IMG/VR virus record: IMGVR_UViG_3300025073_000081
Location: 1 to 44,987 of that record
Length of the DNA stretch: 44,987 nucleotides
DNA from: a virus
Reading direction: 5' to 3' (one strand)
The translations under genes were made by a program, and so were the position numbers. Positions within the stretch are counted from its first letter, which is position 1, and each line of letters begins with the position of its first letter. This document shows, one piece after another, positions 39,564 to 44,987 of the stretch. The notes under the pieces were generated by a model, which ran no database searches, was not told the DNA's origin, and saw only the letters and a list, made by a program, of their open reading frames with translations.

Positions 39564-39564
39564 A

Positions 39565-39945
39565 CTACTTCTCCAACTCCCTTAGTTTCTCGTCTCGGTA
39601 TGCGTTTGCGTCTCCTCGTGAGGGGAATACGTTGTTTGTTGCACGCAACCATTTGTCGTCAAAGCCGCCTGCCCAACTGCTAGTATGTGCATTCCCCCGA
39701 GCATCGAGATACCAATAATCGTCTCCTATTTCAGGCACCCACCTCCCATTCTCATCAACAGGTTGGAGGACACCGAGACGGGTGTAGATGTCGAGTTCAA
39801 CCTTAGTGAGTCTCGTATTTCCTACCTGGATACATGTAGGTTCGCTGCTAGGATTCATGAGTGTGTCGAATACATTGGTCGACCCGTCTTCAACAACCTC
39901 TCCCTTCTTGAGATCGAATAGGTCTTGATTTAGGCGGTATTTCAT
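39565..39945 (-). CDS. Phage accessory protein of unknown function
   Basis: A 126-aa protein. The C-terminal half has the pattern PEIGDDYWYLDARGN...W....DD..R..TNNVFPSRGDANAYRDEKL, a widespread module in phage and phage-like genomes in which a YW-containing strand pair precedes a N.F.T...A helix. Function unknown in all cases I know of. Confidence 0.55.
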   Translation of the reverse strand: MKYRLNQDLFDLKKGEVVEDGSTNVFDTLMNPSSEPTCIQVGNTRLTKVELDIYTRLGVLQPVDENGRWVPEIGDDYWYLDARGNAHTSSWAGGFDDKWLRATNNVFPSRGDANAYRDEKLRELEK

Positions 39946-39946
39946 G

Positions 39947-40315
39947 TTACTTAGTTTCAGCTCTTAATAGCTCACAAAAGTTGACTAGTTTCCCTATCGA
40001 ACGGCTGCCATCTTTTTGACACGATCGGAGCCAGTCGGCTGTTGGCTCAACGTGTATATAACCAGAAGGCATGACCACAGCAACGTAATCGCTCTTAGGG
40101 TGGGGTTTCGTGACTCTATTGACTCCACGACTACGGATCACAGTCTTTACTTCTACCGATATTCCTGTGCCATTTTTGATAGCCAGTATATCTATGCCAT
40201 TGGCTGTAACACCTTTCACTTCGGCTACTACAAACCCGTTTTCTTCAAGCCACGACCTGACTCGGGTCTGACCGCTCTGTGCTTTCTCGTGCGATGGATG
40301 CTGTCTCCTTTTCAT
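39947..40315 (-). CDS. PD-(D/E)XK endonuclease or resolvase-like protein
   Basis: A 122-aa protein with the core AEVKGVTANGIDILAIKNGTGISVEVKT: the D of GIDILAI and the E-V-K pair fit a PD-(D/E)XK site as in Holliday-junction resolvase and Mrr-type folds. The size suits a small resolvase-like enzyme. It lies between accessory genes and the SPFH gene. Substrate unknown. Confidence 0.65.
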   Translation of the reverse strand: MKRRQHPSHEKAQSGQTRVRSWLEENGFVVAEVKGVTANGIDILAIKNGTGISVEVKTVIRSRGVNRVTKPHPKSDYVAVVMPSGYIHVEPTADWLRSCQKDGSRSIGKLVNFCELLRAETK

Positions 40316-40354
40316 ATATTTGTTAGTTAATCACCTGAGCTAGTAATGGAGGTG

Positions 40355-41170
40355 TTACTTAATGTTAATGAAGGGTACGTTGGCACCAGTGACTTGTGGT
40401 AACTGACCATCCCACTTCTCAATTGCTCTGAGCTCAAGAACTCGTGGGTTTGAACTGATAGCGACTGACTCTACACGGAGTGCCTCTGCTCGTCCTTTTG
40501 CCGACTCAATTGCTTGCTGTGCCTCGTACTCAACCTGTGCGAGCTTGTTCTTTGCAGCGAGGGCGTTTTGTTCTGCTGTAACCTTGGCCTCGATAGCAGC
40601 ATTGAAGCTCGGCGAGAAGTCGAAGTTGATGATCGAGAAGTTCTCAACCACAATTCCATTAGAGGCTAATCGCTCTGCAAGGGCAGCTCGTATCTCTTCT
40701 TTTACCTCTTCACGCTTAGTAATGAGTTCTTCGGCGGTGAATCGTGCCGTTGATGCCTTAACGCTCTCTTGAATAGCTGGGTCAATGAGGCGTACTTTGT
40801 AGTCGATACCGACCTCTTGGAAGAGTCGGGCCACTGCCTCGTGGTTAATCGAATATTGGAATGCTACCTGACTATTGACTGTTTGAAGGTCCTTTGAAGC
40901 TGCACTGGCCTGAGTTTCGTCCTTCTGTGTCTTGACGTCCATTCGTACAACCTTCTGGACGAAAGGAATCTTTACATACAAACCTTCGCTCAACACCTCA
41001 CCAGTTACAGCACCAAACTGAGTCCTAACACCTCGTTCTCCGGCATTGACCGTACCAAAGATGTTGAAGAGCAATATAATACCCACAAAACCTAGAACTA
41101 CGTGAGCCACAATCTTTGCATAATTGTAATCACTGTAACCTGACTCTGACTTAATGATGTAATTGAACAT
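40355..41170 (-). CDS. SPFH/prohibitin-family membrane protein
   Basis: A 271-aa protein with one N-terminal membrane segment (about residues 22-42), then a band 7/SPFH domain: NAGERGVRTQFGAVTGEVLSEGLYVKIPFVQKVV, RLIDPAIQESVKASTARFTAEELITKREEV, and FDFSPSFNAAIEAKVTAEQNAL. A coiled coil and a C-terminal segment (LRAIEKWDGQLPQV) complete it, as in HflC/prohibitin. Host relatives scaffold membrane domains and inhibit FtsH. In a phage it might protect phage proteins from FtsH or organise the infected membrane; that is inference. Complete, with no truncation. Confidence 0.8.
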   Translation of the reverse strand: MFNYIIKSESGYSDYNYAKIVAHVVLGFVGIILLFNIFGTVNAGERGVRTQFGAVTGEVLSEGLYVKIPFVQKVVRMDVKTQKDETQASAASKDLQTVNSQVAFQYSINHEAVARLFQEVGIDYKVRLIDPAIQESVKASTARFTAEELITKREEVKEEIRAALAERLASNGIVVENFSIINFDFSPSFNAAIEAKVTAEQNALAAKNKLAQVEYEAQQAIESAKGRAEALRVESVAISSNPRVLELRAIEKWDGQLPQVTGANVPFINIK

Positions 41171-41177
41171 ATATTTT

Positions 41178-41369
41178 TTAATTTATTAGTTGAGCTAGTA
41201 AGAGGAGGATTAGTGCGACACAGGTCGGGAAGCCAAACAGCCACAGGAAACCTAAAAAGGTGTTGTCCTCAGGAATTACGGCAGCTACTTCGATCCACGT
41301 AACCAATACTCCACCAAGACAAACGAGTGCGAAAATTAGGATCCCTACAAATGTAAGTACCTCTGTCAT
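41178..41369 (-). CDS. Small two-pass membrane protein
   Basis: A 63-aa protein from ATG 41369 (MTEVLTF...), which follows the previous stop by 4 bp. Two hydrophobic segments (about residues 4-28 and 38-60). It lies 7 bp from the SPFH gene, so the two may act together at the membrane. Confidence 0.55.
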   Translation of the reverse strand: MTEVLTFVGILIFALVCLGGVLVTWIEVAAVIPEDNTFLGFLWLFGFPTCVALILLLLAQLIN

Positions 41370-41373
41370 ACGA

Positions 41374-41496
41374 TTATTCGATACTGCATACGCAGCGTTT
41401 ATCTCCCCATTCCTCTTCCGTATACCCAGAACCATCACAGATACCTTCTGGACATTCTGGGATTTCAAGTTCTTTATTTTCCATTTGAGCAGTCAT
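41374..41496 (-). CDS. 40-aa Cys-rich peptide
   Basis: A small gene from ATG 41496 or an inner ATG at 41484. CPEGICDGSGYTEEEWGDKRCVC resembles a DnaJ-type zinc-finger half (CxxxxCxGxG ... CxC). It overlaps the end of the upstream gene by 23 bp, or 11 bp with the inner start, and ends 4 bp before the next start. Confidence 0.5.
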   Translation of the reverse strand: MTAQMENKELEIPECPEGICDGSGYTEEEWGDKRCVCSIE

Positions 41497-41680
41497 TAGC
41501 GAACATGTTCCAAGCCTCACCAGGGGTACCCTCAAACCCTGAAACTTCAACCATACGAGAGACGCAGTCACCCACATCCGTTATCTCTTTAGTTCGAGAA
41601 TCAGCCCAAAAGAGCACGAGTCCAATCAGGAGAATTGCGATTCCCCAAGCACCCATAGCTAAACGGTATTCTTTACTCAT
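41474..41680 (-). CDS. Single-pass membrane protein
   Basis: A 68-aa protein with one membrane helix (about residues 8-26, MGAWGIAILLIGLVLFWA) and an outward segment with two cysteines (VGDCV, NDCSN) that could form a disulfide. Unknown role; membrane-exclusion proteins look alike, but nothing specific supports that. Confidence 0.5.
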   Translation of the reverse strand: MSKEYRLAMGAWGIAILLIGLVLFWADSRTKEITDVGDCVSRMVEVSGFEGTPGEAWNMFANDCSNGK

Positions 41681-41685
41681 AAGCT

Positions 41686-41895
41686 TTATACCGTTTGAAA
41701 TCTTAGGCTGTTAAATACTTCGTCAAGATCACGACTCGTAACCATAAAATCCGAGTACTCGCCTTCGTCCGCACACATCTTCTTCCAGAACAAATCTTGG
41801 ATGAGAGCAGAAAATAGAGTACCTTCCGCCTCGCTAAGCATTTCAAGCTTCTCGACGAAATCTTTTTCTACCTTCCTGTCTTTGAATATCTTCAT
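41686..41895 (-). CDS. Hypothetical protein
   Basis: A 69-aa charged helical protein (MKIFKDRKVEKDFVEKLEML...), first gene of the long accessory operon, about 38 bp from the -10. Unknown function. Confidence 0.5.
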   Translation of the reverse strand: MKIFKDRKVEKDFVEKLEMLSEAEGTLFSALIQDLFWKKMCADEGEYSDFMVTSRDLDEVFNSLRFQTV

Positions 41896-41933
41896 AACTT
41901 TTTACTTTTTATTTATTAACCCCTTACCTATAT

Positions 41934-41988
41934 ATTATGCCTTATATAAGGGGGTTTTGCAATAAGATTCTAGGTAGTTGGGGATAAC
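41934..41988 (-). promoter_or_regulatory. Repeat-family promoter for accessory operon
   Basis: Minus strand: box GTTATCCCCAAC (41977-41988), TTGCAA (41957-41962), a 17-nt spacer ending CTTATATAAGG (palindrome), then CATAAT (41934-41939). Leader contains AGGTAAGGGG. Confidence 0.75.
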
Positions 41989-42006
41989 TTTCCAGCCTAC
42001 CCTGCC

Positions 42007-42255
42007 TCACCATTTGAATGACGTCTTAGGCCGAACAACCTTCTTTGCTTCGACTTCTGCGTCAGCCTGTTCCTTCCTCGCTTTTTCGAGTGCCTTTCTA
42101 GCATCCTTAACAATTCCTTCGAGGTCGTTAATTAAGAAATCAACACTCATTTTGTACTGAGGTTTCCCTTCAACGATACTCCCTACAAGGAAAAGTCTGT
42201 CACTAAACCCTTTGACCTTTAACTTGAGTAGAGTTCTTATACGATTTTCCGTCAT
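42007..42255 (-). CDS. Small coiled-coil protein
   Basis: An 82-aa protein from ATG 42255 (MTENRIRTLL...), chosen because it lies 4 bp after the upstream stop. The C-terminal half is a charged helix (EGIVKDARKALEKARKEQADAE). Unknown function. Confidence 0.5.
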   Translation of the reverse strand: MTENRIRTLLKLKVKGFSDRLFLVGSIVEGKPQYKMSVDFLINDLEGIVKDARKALEKARKEQADAEVEAKKVVRPKTSFKW

Positions 42256-42259
42256 ACAA

Positions 42260-42715
42260 CTACCAGCTAGAATGATAATAAATCGAACCACCTTCTGGCT
42301 CTGCGAGAATATCCTTCAACAATTTCTCCGTGTGCTTCAAGTCCTCGAAATAGTACTCATCATAATCGGTACTTCCAAAGAAAAACCCAGACTCAGTAGG
42401 TAGAACATTGGGAGCAATCTCTGGCTCTCGTAAAACTTGCTGCACTTTTCCAAGCAAAACACGCAAGGCATCACGTTCAACGTAGTATTCCTTGCAGTCA
42501 TCTAAACCATTTTGCACGTTGTCAACGAACCACTTATGAATAGCGTTCGCCTTTCTCCAGTATCCGATGTCTTCGACAACTTCAGATATACGTTTTGTCT
42601 GAATGTGTGTTGATTTCTTGTTTTTCTTCACAGAAATACTGTACTTTTCTTCTGGCTTCATGTGATTCCAGTTTTTAACGACAGTCTTCTTGTAAAGGTA
42701 CATATCTAGTCCCAT
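42260..42715 (-). CDS. Conserved phage protein of unknown function (MGLDMYLY family)
   Basis: A 151-aa protein with patterns I recall as widespread in phages and some bacteria: MGLDMYLYK at the start, YWRKANAIHKWFVDNV in the middle, and LPTESGFFFGSTDYDEYYFEDL followed by a final YYHSSW. The conservation suggests a specific but unestablished function. No catalytic motif is evident. Confidence 0.65.
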   Translation of the reverse strand: MGLDMYLYKKTVVKNWNHMKPEEKYSISVKKNKKSTHIQTKRISEVVEDIGYWRKANAIHKWFVDNVQNGLDDCKEYYVERDALRVLLGKVQQVLREPEIAPNVLPTESGFFFGSTDYDEYYFEDLKHTEKLLKDILAEPEGGSIYYHSSW

Positions 42716-42721
42716 ACTTTT

Positions 42722-42946
42722 TTAGTTATTGTTTTTAATTGTTGTATTTTGATTTTTAAGTATTTTCAGATTTAGGGGAGCAATTATGCTCCTTCTTCTG
42801 AAGAACCTATCTAGGTCTAATTTTGTATCAAAGTCTGATTGCAGTACAACTACTTCCACCTCGTCTGACATCCAGTAGTGGGACACGGTAGACCCCGTGT
42901 TGTTTCGTTGCTTGTCTTTTCTGTCGCCTACCAAGTAGCACTGCAA
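42722..42946 (-). CDS. Hypothetical protein, TTG start
   Basis: A 74-aa frame starting at TTG 42946 (MQCYLVGDRKDKQ...), acidic in the middle (VSHYWMSDEVEVVVLQSDF) with a basic stretch near the end. No ATG is available upstream in frame. It overlaps the 30-aa gene by 19 bp. Plausible but not certain. Confidence 0.4.
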   Translation of the reverse strand: MQCYLVGDRKDKQRNNTGSTVSHYWMSDEVEVVVLQSDFDTKLDLDRFFRRRSIIAPLNLKILKNQNTTIKNNN

Positions 42947-43020
42947 TATGCATCTCGGTGTGTGGGGTGCTTCTCAGCATTGCCCTTACGATTGGCTACC
43001 TTAACGAGCGATTGATACAT
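42928..43020 (-). CDS. 30-aa peptide gene, putative target of the antisense RNA
   Basis: MYQSLVKVANRKGNAEKHPT... ends HRDAYCSATW. The ATG (43018-43020) directly follows AAGGAG, a strong but very close ribosome-binding site. The 13 bases covering that site and the start (43011-43023) are perfectly complementary to the predicted small RNA encoded just upstream. A 17-aa frame (MKIAPEIKHEG...) in the leader overlaps its start. Protein function unknown; the regulation suggests it matters or is toxic. Confidence 0.45.
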   Translation of the reverse strand: MYQSLVKVANRKGNAEKHPTHRDAYCSATW

Positions 43021-43052
43021 CTCCTTCGTGTTTAATCTCGGGAGCTATCTTC

Positions 43053-43095
43053 ATTATGCCTCAAAAAAGAAAAAGCAAATAAAGTTATCAACAAC
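43053..43095 (-). promoter_or_regulatory. Divergent member of the repeat-promoter family
   Basis: Minus strand: box GTTGTTGATAAC (43084-43095), TTTGCT-like -35, then CATAAT (43053-43058). The middle block is replaced by TTTTTTGAGG and the -35 spacing is irregular, so it is probably weaker. It begins at the end of the upstream terminator. Confidence 0.5.
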
Positions 43096-43096
43096 T

Positions 43097-43122
43097 AAAA
43101 AACCTCCCAGGAGACTGAGAGG
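43097..43122 (-). terminator. Rho-independent terminator of the small RNA and lysis operon
   Basis: CCTCTCAG-TCTC-CTGGGAGG, an 8-bp stem with one G-U pair, followed by TTTTTT (43097-43102). On the plus strand the run is weaker. Confidence 0.8.
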
Positions 43123-43181
43123 CTTTTAGCTAAGAGATGTATCAATTCTTTAGGTATTATCTGGTGGATGTCGTACCAGAC
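43097..43181 (-). ncRNA. Predicted 85-nt small RNA with antisense seed
   Basis: An extended -10 promoter (TGGTATAAT) predicts a start at about 43181 and the terminator ends at 43097. The RNA has a 5' hairpin TCTGGT/ACCAGA (43175-43180 with 43160-43165, 9-nt loop), an unpaired stretch of about 36 nt, and the terminator stem: the standard layout of a trans-acting small RNA. The unpaired stretch contains ATTGATACATCTC (43134-43146), the exact complement of the Shine-Dalgarno and start region of the downstream 30-aa gene. A short frame (MSGTTSTR) begins near the 5' end but is trivial. Confidence 0.5.
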
Positions 43182-43187
43182 ATAGCT

Positions 43188-43229
43188 ATTATACCACAAA
43201 CTGACCTAGTTTCTCCGGGGAATGGGGAT
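43188..43229 (-). promoter_or_regulatory. Small-RNA promoter with palindromic operator
   Basis: Minus strand: GTTATCCCC box, then TTCCCCGGAGAA (43211-43222) lying exactly where the -35 should be, then extended -10 TGGTATAAT (TATAAT at 43188-43193). There is no -35 consensus, so a protein bound to the palindrome could activate or block it. Confidence 0.6.
43211..43222. repeat. Dispersed palindrome TTCTCCGGGGAA, copy 5
   Basis: Intergenic, occupying the -35 position of the small-RNA promoter. The copy most likely to be an operator. Confidence 0.75.
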
Positions 43230-43231
43230 AA

Positions 43232-43486
43232 CTATTCACTCATCATCTTAGAGATTGCCGAACCTGGCATAAATCTCTGAACAATGAACGCATAGAACGC
43301 TCCAGCAACGATTAGTACGTTACCAAACGTCTCCCAAAGTCCAGCAGATACTAGGTAGGTATAGACAGCAGCAGCGAGTAATGAGATTACCAAGAGAATA
43401 CCAAGTGTCGTATACTCTCCAGTTTTAAGCTGATTCTTTAGAAACTGAATAAGTAAAGAAACACCAGCACCAAGGATAAGTTCCAT
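43232..43486 (-). CDS. Holin-like membrane protein
   Basis: An 84-aa protein with three hydrophobic segments (about residues 3-17, 27-47 and 54-70), an amphipathic link and a short charged tail. Size, topology and the position 6 bp after the lysozyme-domain gene fit a holin. A second holin of another family is at 7240-7692. Not assignable to a named family by eye. Confidence 0.6.
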   Translation of the reverse strand: MELILGAGVSLLIQFLKNQLKTGEYTTLGILLVISLLAAAVYTYLVSAGLWETFGNVLIVAGAFYAFIVQRFMPGSAISKMMSE

Positions 43487-43492
43487 AGTTTT

Positions 43493-44608
43493 TTAGATTA
43501 AGTTTTTAAGCTGTGTATTGATAGATACTCCCATGTATTTAGCAACCTCTTTTGCATAGGCATCAGGGTTATTATTATCACTAGATGGGGCATATATCTG
43601 GAAAAACTGTGCAATCGTAAGATCAGCAGAAGAGTTCAGATTAAACCGTTTTCGTGCTTCTGCCTTATATACTGGACTTGTCCCCTTTGCCACAATAGTT
43701 ACCTGATGGATAAGGGCCTTCCAGCCAGTCGCATAGTCTTTGAAGAGTGCGAATCTTCCCGAAGTTCCACATATTCCATATCCTATCTTGAACGGAGAAT
43801 CCCTGAGATTGCCTGGGTTATTATTGCGATAAGAACATGAGCCAACCTTCCAGCCTTCGTGGATTTTCATACCCTCGGCCATTATCTCTATTGAAGACTT
43901 CTTTTCACTCTTTTGAAGAGCAGCTATCTGTTTCTTGATAGCTTCTATTTGAGCCAAAATGGTAGCTATGAGAGCACTTTGGTTAAAAGACACAATCCTA
44001 TCCACATAGGGGGTCAATATAGCGTTCTGAGCTGCCCTGTTGCCGTCTAGGGCATCTATCTCGTACTCTTTATGGTACGGAGTACAGGTGCCTTGGGTAT
44101 TAGGAGTGCAATCCATCACATCTATGACTGGTATTCCCTGCTTCCTTAGTCTATGTACATACTGATGGCGTATTTCATGAGTAAATATGCGGTATAAGTC
44201 GTCAGAGAAATCACCTGCTGGTGATGTGTATACCTCAGTAAACTGAGTACCTGGATACAGCTCATCAAAATAAGTGAAATTACCCATCTGCTTTCCTGGA
44301 TGGAGTAAAGAGAAGTTTGTCTTCGTGAAATCGTATAAAAAGAATACAGCGTGGTATTTCCCCGGAGAAACAACCTTACGCACCTGGTCTTTGATACCAT
44401 CGAGGCCATACAACTCTTGCTCAACTCCATCAAACATTTTATATACGGCAAAAGACTTCCACTTCAGAGGTAGGTCAACGTCCTGGACAGTATATTTCAG
44501 GTCAATACCAAGAGTTTTAGCCTCATACTGGGCCGTTTTTAACAGGTCATCCTCTGCTTGGATGTTGTTATTGTTTCTTAAAATCAGAACATTGTACGTC
44601 TTAGTCAT
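43493..44608 (-). CDS. Endolysin-like fusion: HExxH metalloprotease domain plus lysozyme-like domain
   Basis: A 371-aa protein. Residues about 1-205 form a domain with a zinc motif HEIRHQYVH (H144, E145, H148) and conserved FTYFDELYP upstream and EIDALDGNRAAQN downstream. A linker helix (about 210-240) leads to a C-terminal domain (about 243-371) with MKIHEGW (E251, possible catalytic acid) and RNNNPGNLR (262-269), FALFKDYATGW and FFQIYAPSSDNNNPDAYA, the pattern of phage lysozyme-like hydrolases. It probably cleaves peptidoglycan sugars and, unusually, protein or peptide bonds. No signal peptide; release would depend on the adjacent holin. Confidence 0.7.
   Translation of the reverse strand: MTKTYNVLILRNNNNIQAEDDLLKTAQYEAKTLGIDLKYTVQDVDLPLKWKSFAVYKMFDGVEQELYGLDGIKDQVRKVVSPGKYHAVFFLYDFTKTNFSLLHPGKQMGNFTYFDELYPGTQFTEVYTSPAGDFSDDLYRIFTHEIRHQYVHRLRKQGIPVIDVMDCTPNTQGTCTPYHKEYEIDALDGNRAAQNAILTPYVDRIVSFNQSALIATILAQIEAIKKQIAALQKSEKKSSIEIMAEGMKIHEGWKVGSCSYRNNNPGNLRDSPFKIGYGICGTSGRFALFKDYATGWKALIHQVTIVAKGTSPVYKAEARKRFNLNSSADLTIAQFFQIYAPSSDNNNPDAYAKEVAKYMGVSINTQLKNLI
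44358..44369. repeat. Dispersed palindrome TTCCCCGGAGAA, copy 6
   Basis: Inside the endolysin-like gene, codons V-S-P-G-K, reverse orientation. Confidence 0.7.
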
Positions 44609-44624
44609 AGGCTAGCTTATTGCT

Positions 44625-44633
44625 ATTATAGCA
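44625..44633 (-). promoter_or_regulatory. Extended -10 promoter for the lysis operon
   Basis: Minus strand TGCTATAAT is a perfect extended -10 (TATAAT at 44625-44630), giving a leader of only about 9-10 nt before ATG 44608. The sequence GCTATAATAGC is palindromic, so a weak plus-strand -10 (TATTAT) also exists, which may start the divergent plus-strand gene. Confidence 0.6.
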
Positions 44634-44653
44634 TTTAGGAGGATAATCACGGT

Positions 44654-44935
44654 ATGAGTCTAACATCAGAAGATATAAGGACTTGGCCCACAAGGGATGA
44701 TTTAACAGTCACAAGTTTGAAGCTCTTAGCACTAATTCTGTTCTTCTTCATTCCAGTAGGTATCCTAGCTATCTTAGCTATTGTGATATTCATTGCTGCG
44801 TTTACTGAGCTGTTTATGGGTTTCGTCTATTTTCTCTTTATTATCGGAGTTTTATACTTCGCAGTAATGGTACTGGAGGCAATTATGAGCCTCCGAGGAA
44901 ACGACCAGCCGCATTATAGCCAGCCTGACGAATAG
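44654..44935 (+). CDS. Small membrane protein, only plus-strand gene
   Basis: A 93-aa protein with two closely spaced long hydrophobic segments (about residues 22-50 and 54-74) and a polar tail. It has a textbook ribosome-binding site (AGGAGG, ten bases before ATG 44654), unlike almost all other genes here. The end crosses into the terminal repeat and overlaps the convergent ART-domain gene by 53 bp. Different orientation and translation signals suggest separate control or origin. It might be a superinfection-exclusion or lysis-control protein; that is speculative. Confidence 0.6.
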   Translation: MSLTSEDIRTWPTRDDLTVTSLKLLALILFFFIPVGILAILAIVIFIAAFTELFMGFVYFLFIIGVLYFAVMVLEAIMSLRGNDQPHYSQPDE

Positions 44936-44981
44936 CAGGTTCAAGACTACGGACAGCTTTTTTAGTAGTTCCTAGGCTTTG
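44856..44981. repeat. Terminal direct repeat, right copy
   Basis: Exact copy of bases 1-126. The last six bases of the window (44982-44987) do not continue the repeat. Together with the preceding bases they form tgaacctg, the reverse complement of caggttca at 44936-44943, which looks like a fold-back artefact at the contig end. Confidence 0.95.
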
Positions 44982-44987
44982 AACCTG

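Noticed and set aside
42928-43058. Programmed frameshift joining the 30-aa frame to the TTG-start frame
   Set aside because: The frames are offset by -1 but no slippery heptamer or following pseudoknot is visible at the junction.
1-44987. CRISPR array, insertion sequence or tRNA genes
   Set aside because: No regularly spaced repeats, no transposase frame with terminal inverted repeats, and no cloverleaf apart from the tmRNA ends were found by eye.

Overview
This window looks like one complete, circularly permuted or terminally redundant tailed-phage genome. Bases 1-126 are repeated exactly at 44856-44981, which gives a unit length of about 44.86 kb. Almost every gene lies on the minus strand. 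Gene packing is very tight: stops and starts overlap or sit a few bases apart. The set includes large terminase, portal, scaffold, capsid, fibre-like proteins and large ejection-type proteins. I see no tape measure and no sheath, which suggests a short-tailed virion, though that is inferred. I found no integrase, DNA polymerase, primase or helicase, so replication probably depends on the host. The host is not identifiable. Most starts lack a Shine-Dalgarno sequence, the promoters are sigma70-like, and several mRNAs appear leaderless.

Layout, read in the direction of transcription (right to left). 44.6-43.2 kb: a lysis pair, an HExxH protease-lysozyme fusion and a holin-like protein, followed by a probable small RNA. 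43.0-37.3 kb: many small accessory genes, including an SPFH/prohibitin protein and a PD-(D/E)XK nuclease. 37.2-35.3 kb: a Cas4/RecB-like nuclease and an SSB-like protein with a host-type EDIPF tip. 35.2-31.2 kb: genes of unknown role, then a MoxR ATPase, VWA protein and acidic protein triad. 31.1-29.6 kb: HNH nuclease and membrane proteins. 29.6-25.2 kb: one operon with a DUF1064 nuclease, HU-like protein, ParB-like protein, TET/JBP-like dioxygenase, glycosyltransferase, metallopeptidase and possible small terminase. 25.1-22.9 kb: an exported 3D-domain protein and a run of tiny zinc-ribbon genes. 22.8-22.4 kb: a full-length phage tmRNA. 22.4-0 kb: the late region, from terminase, portal, scaffold and capsid to fibres, a second holin, and a virion protein with an ADP-ribosyltransferase-like domain. 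One small membrane-protein gene (44654-44935) is on the plus strand.

Three regulatory patterns are visible. First, about ten intergenic sites share one architecture: a GTTATCCACAAC-like box (DnaA-box-like), then TTGCTn, a spacer of about 17 nt containing CTTGTATAAGG, then GATAAT or CATAAT. They divide the genome into operons. Second, TTCTCCRGGGAA, a near-palindrome, occurs exactly six times with two close variants, in different codon frames and between genes. Third, a predicted 85-nt RNA carries 13 nt perfectly complementary to the ribosome-binding site and start codon of the next small gene.

The most interesting candidate system is the DNA-base oxidation and glycosylation module at 26533-28833. 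It has no visible methyltransferase or pyrimidine hydroxymethylase, which leaves a base-J-like route open. All functional calls rest on motifs read by eye; no database search was possible.
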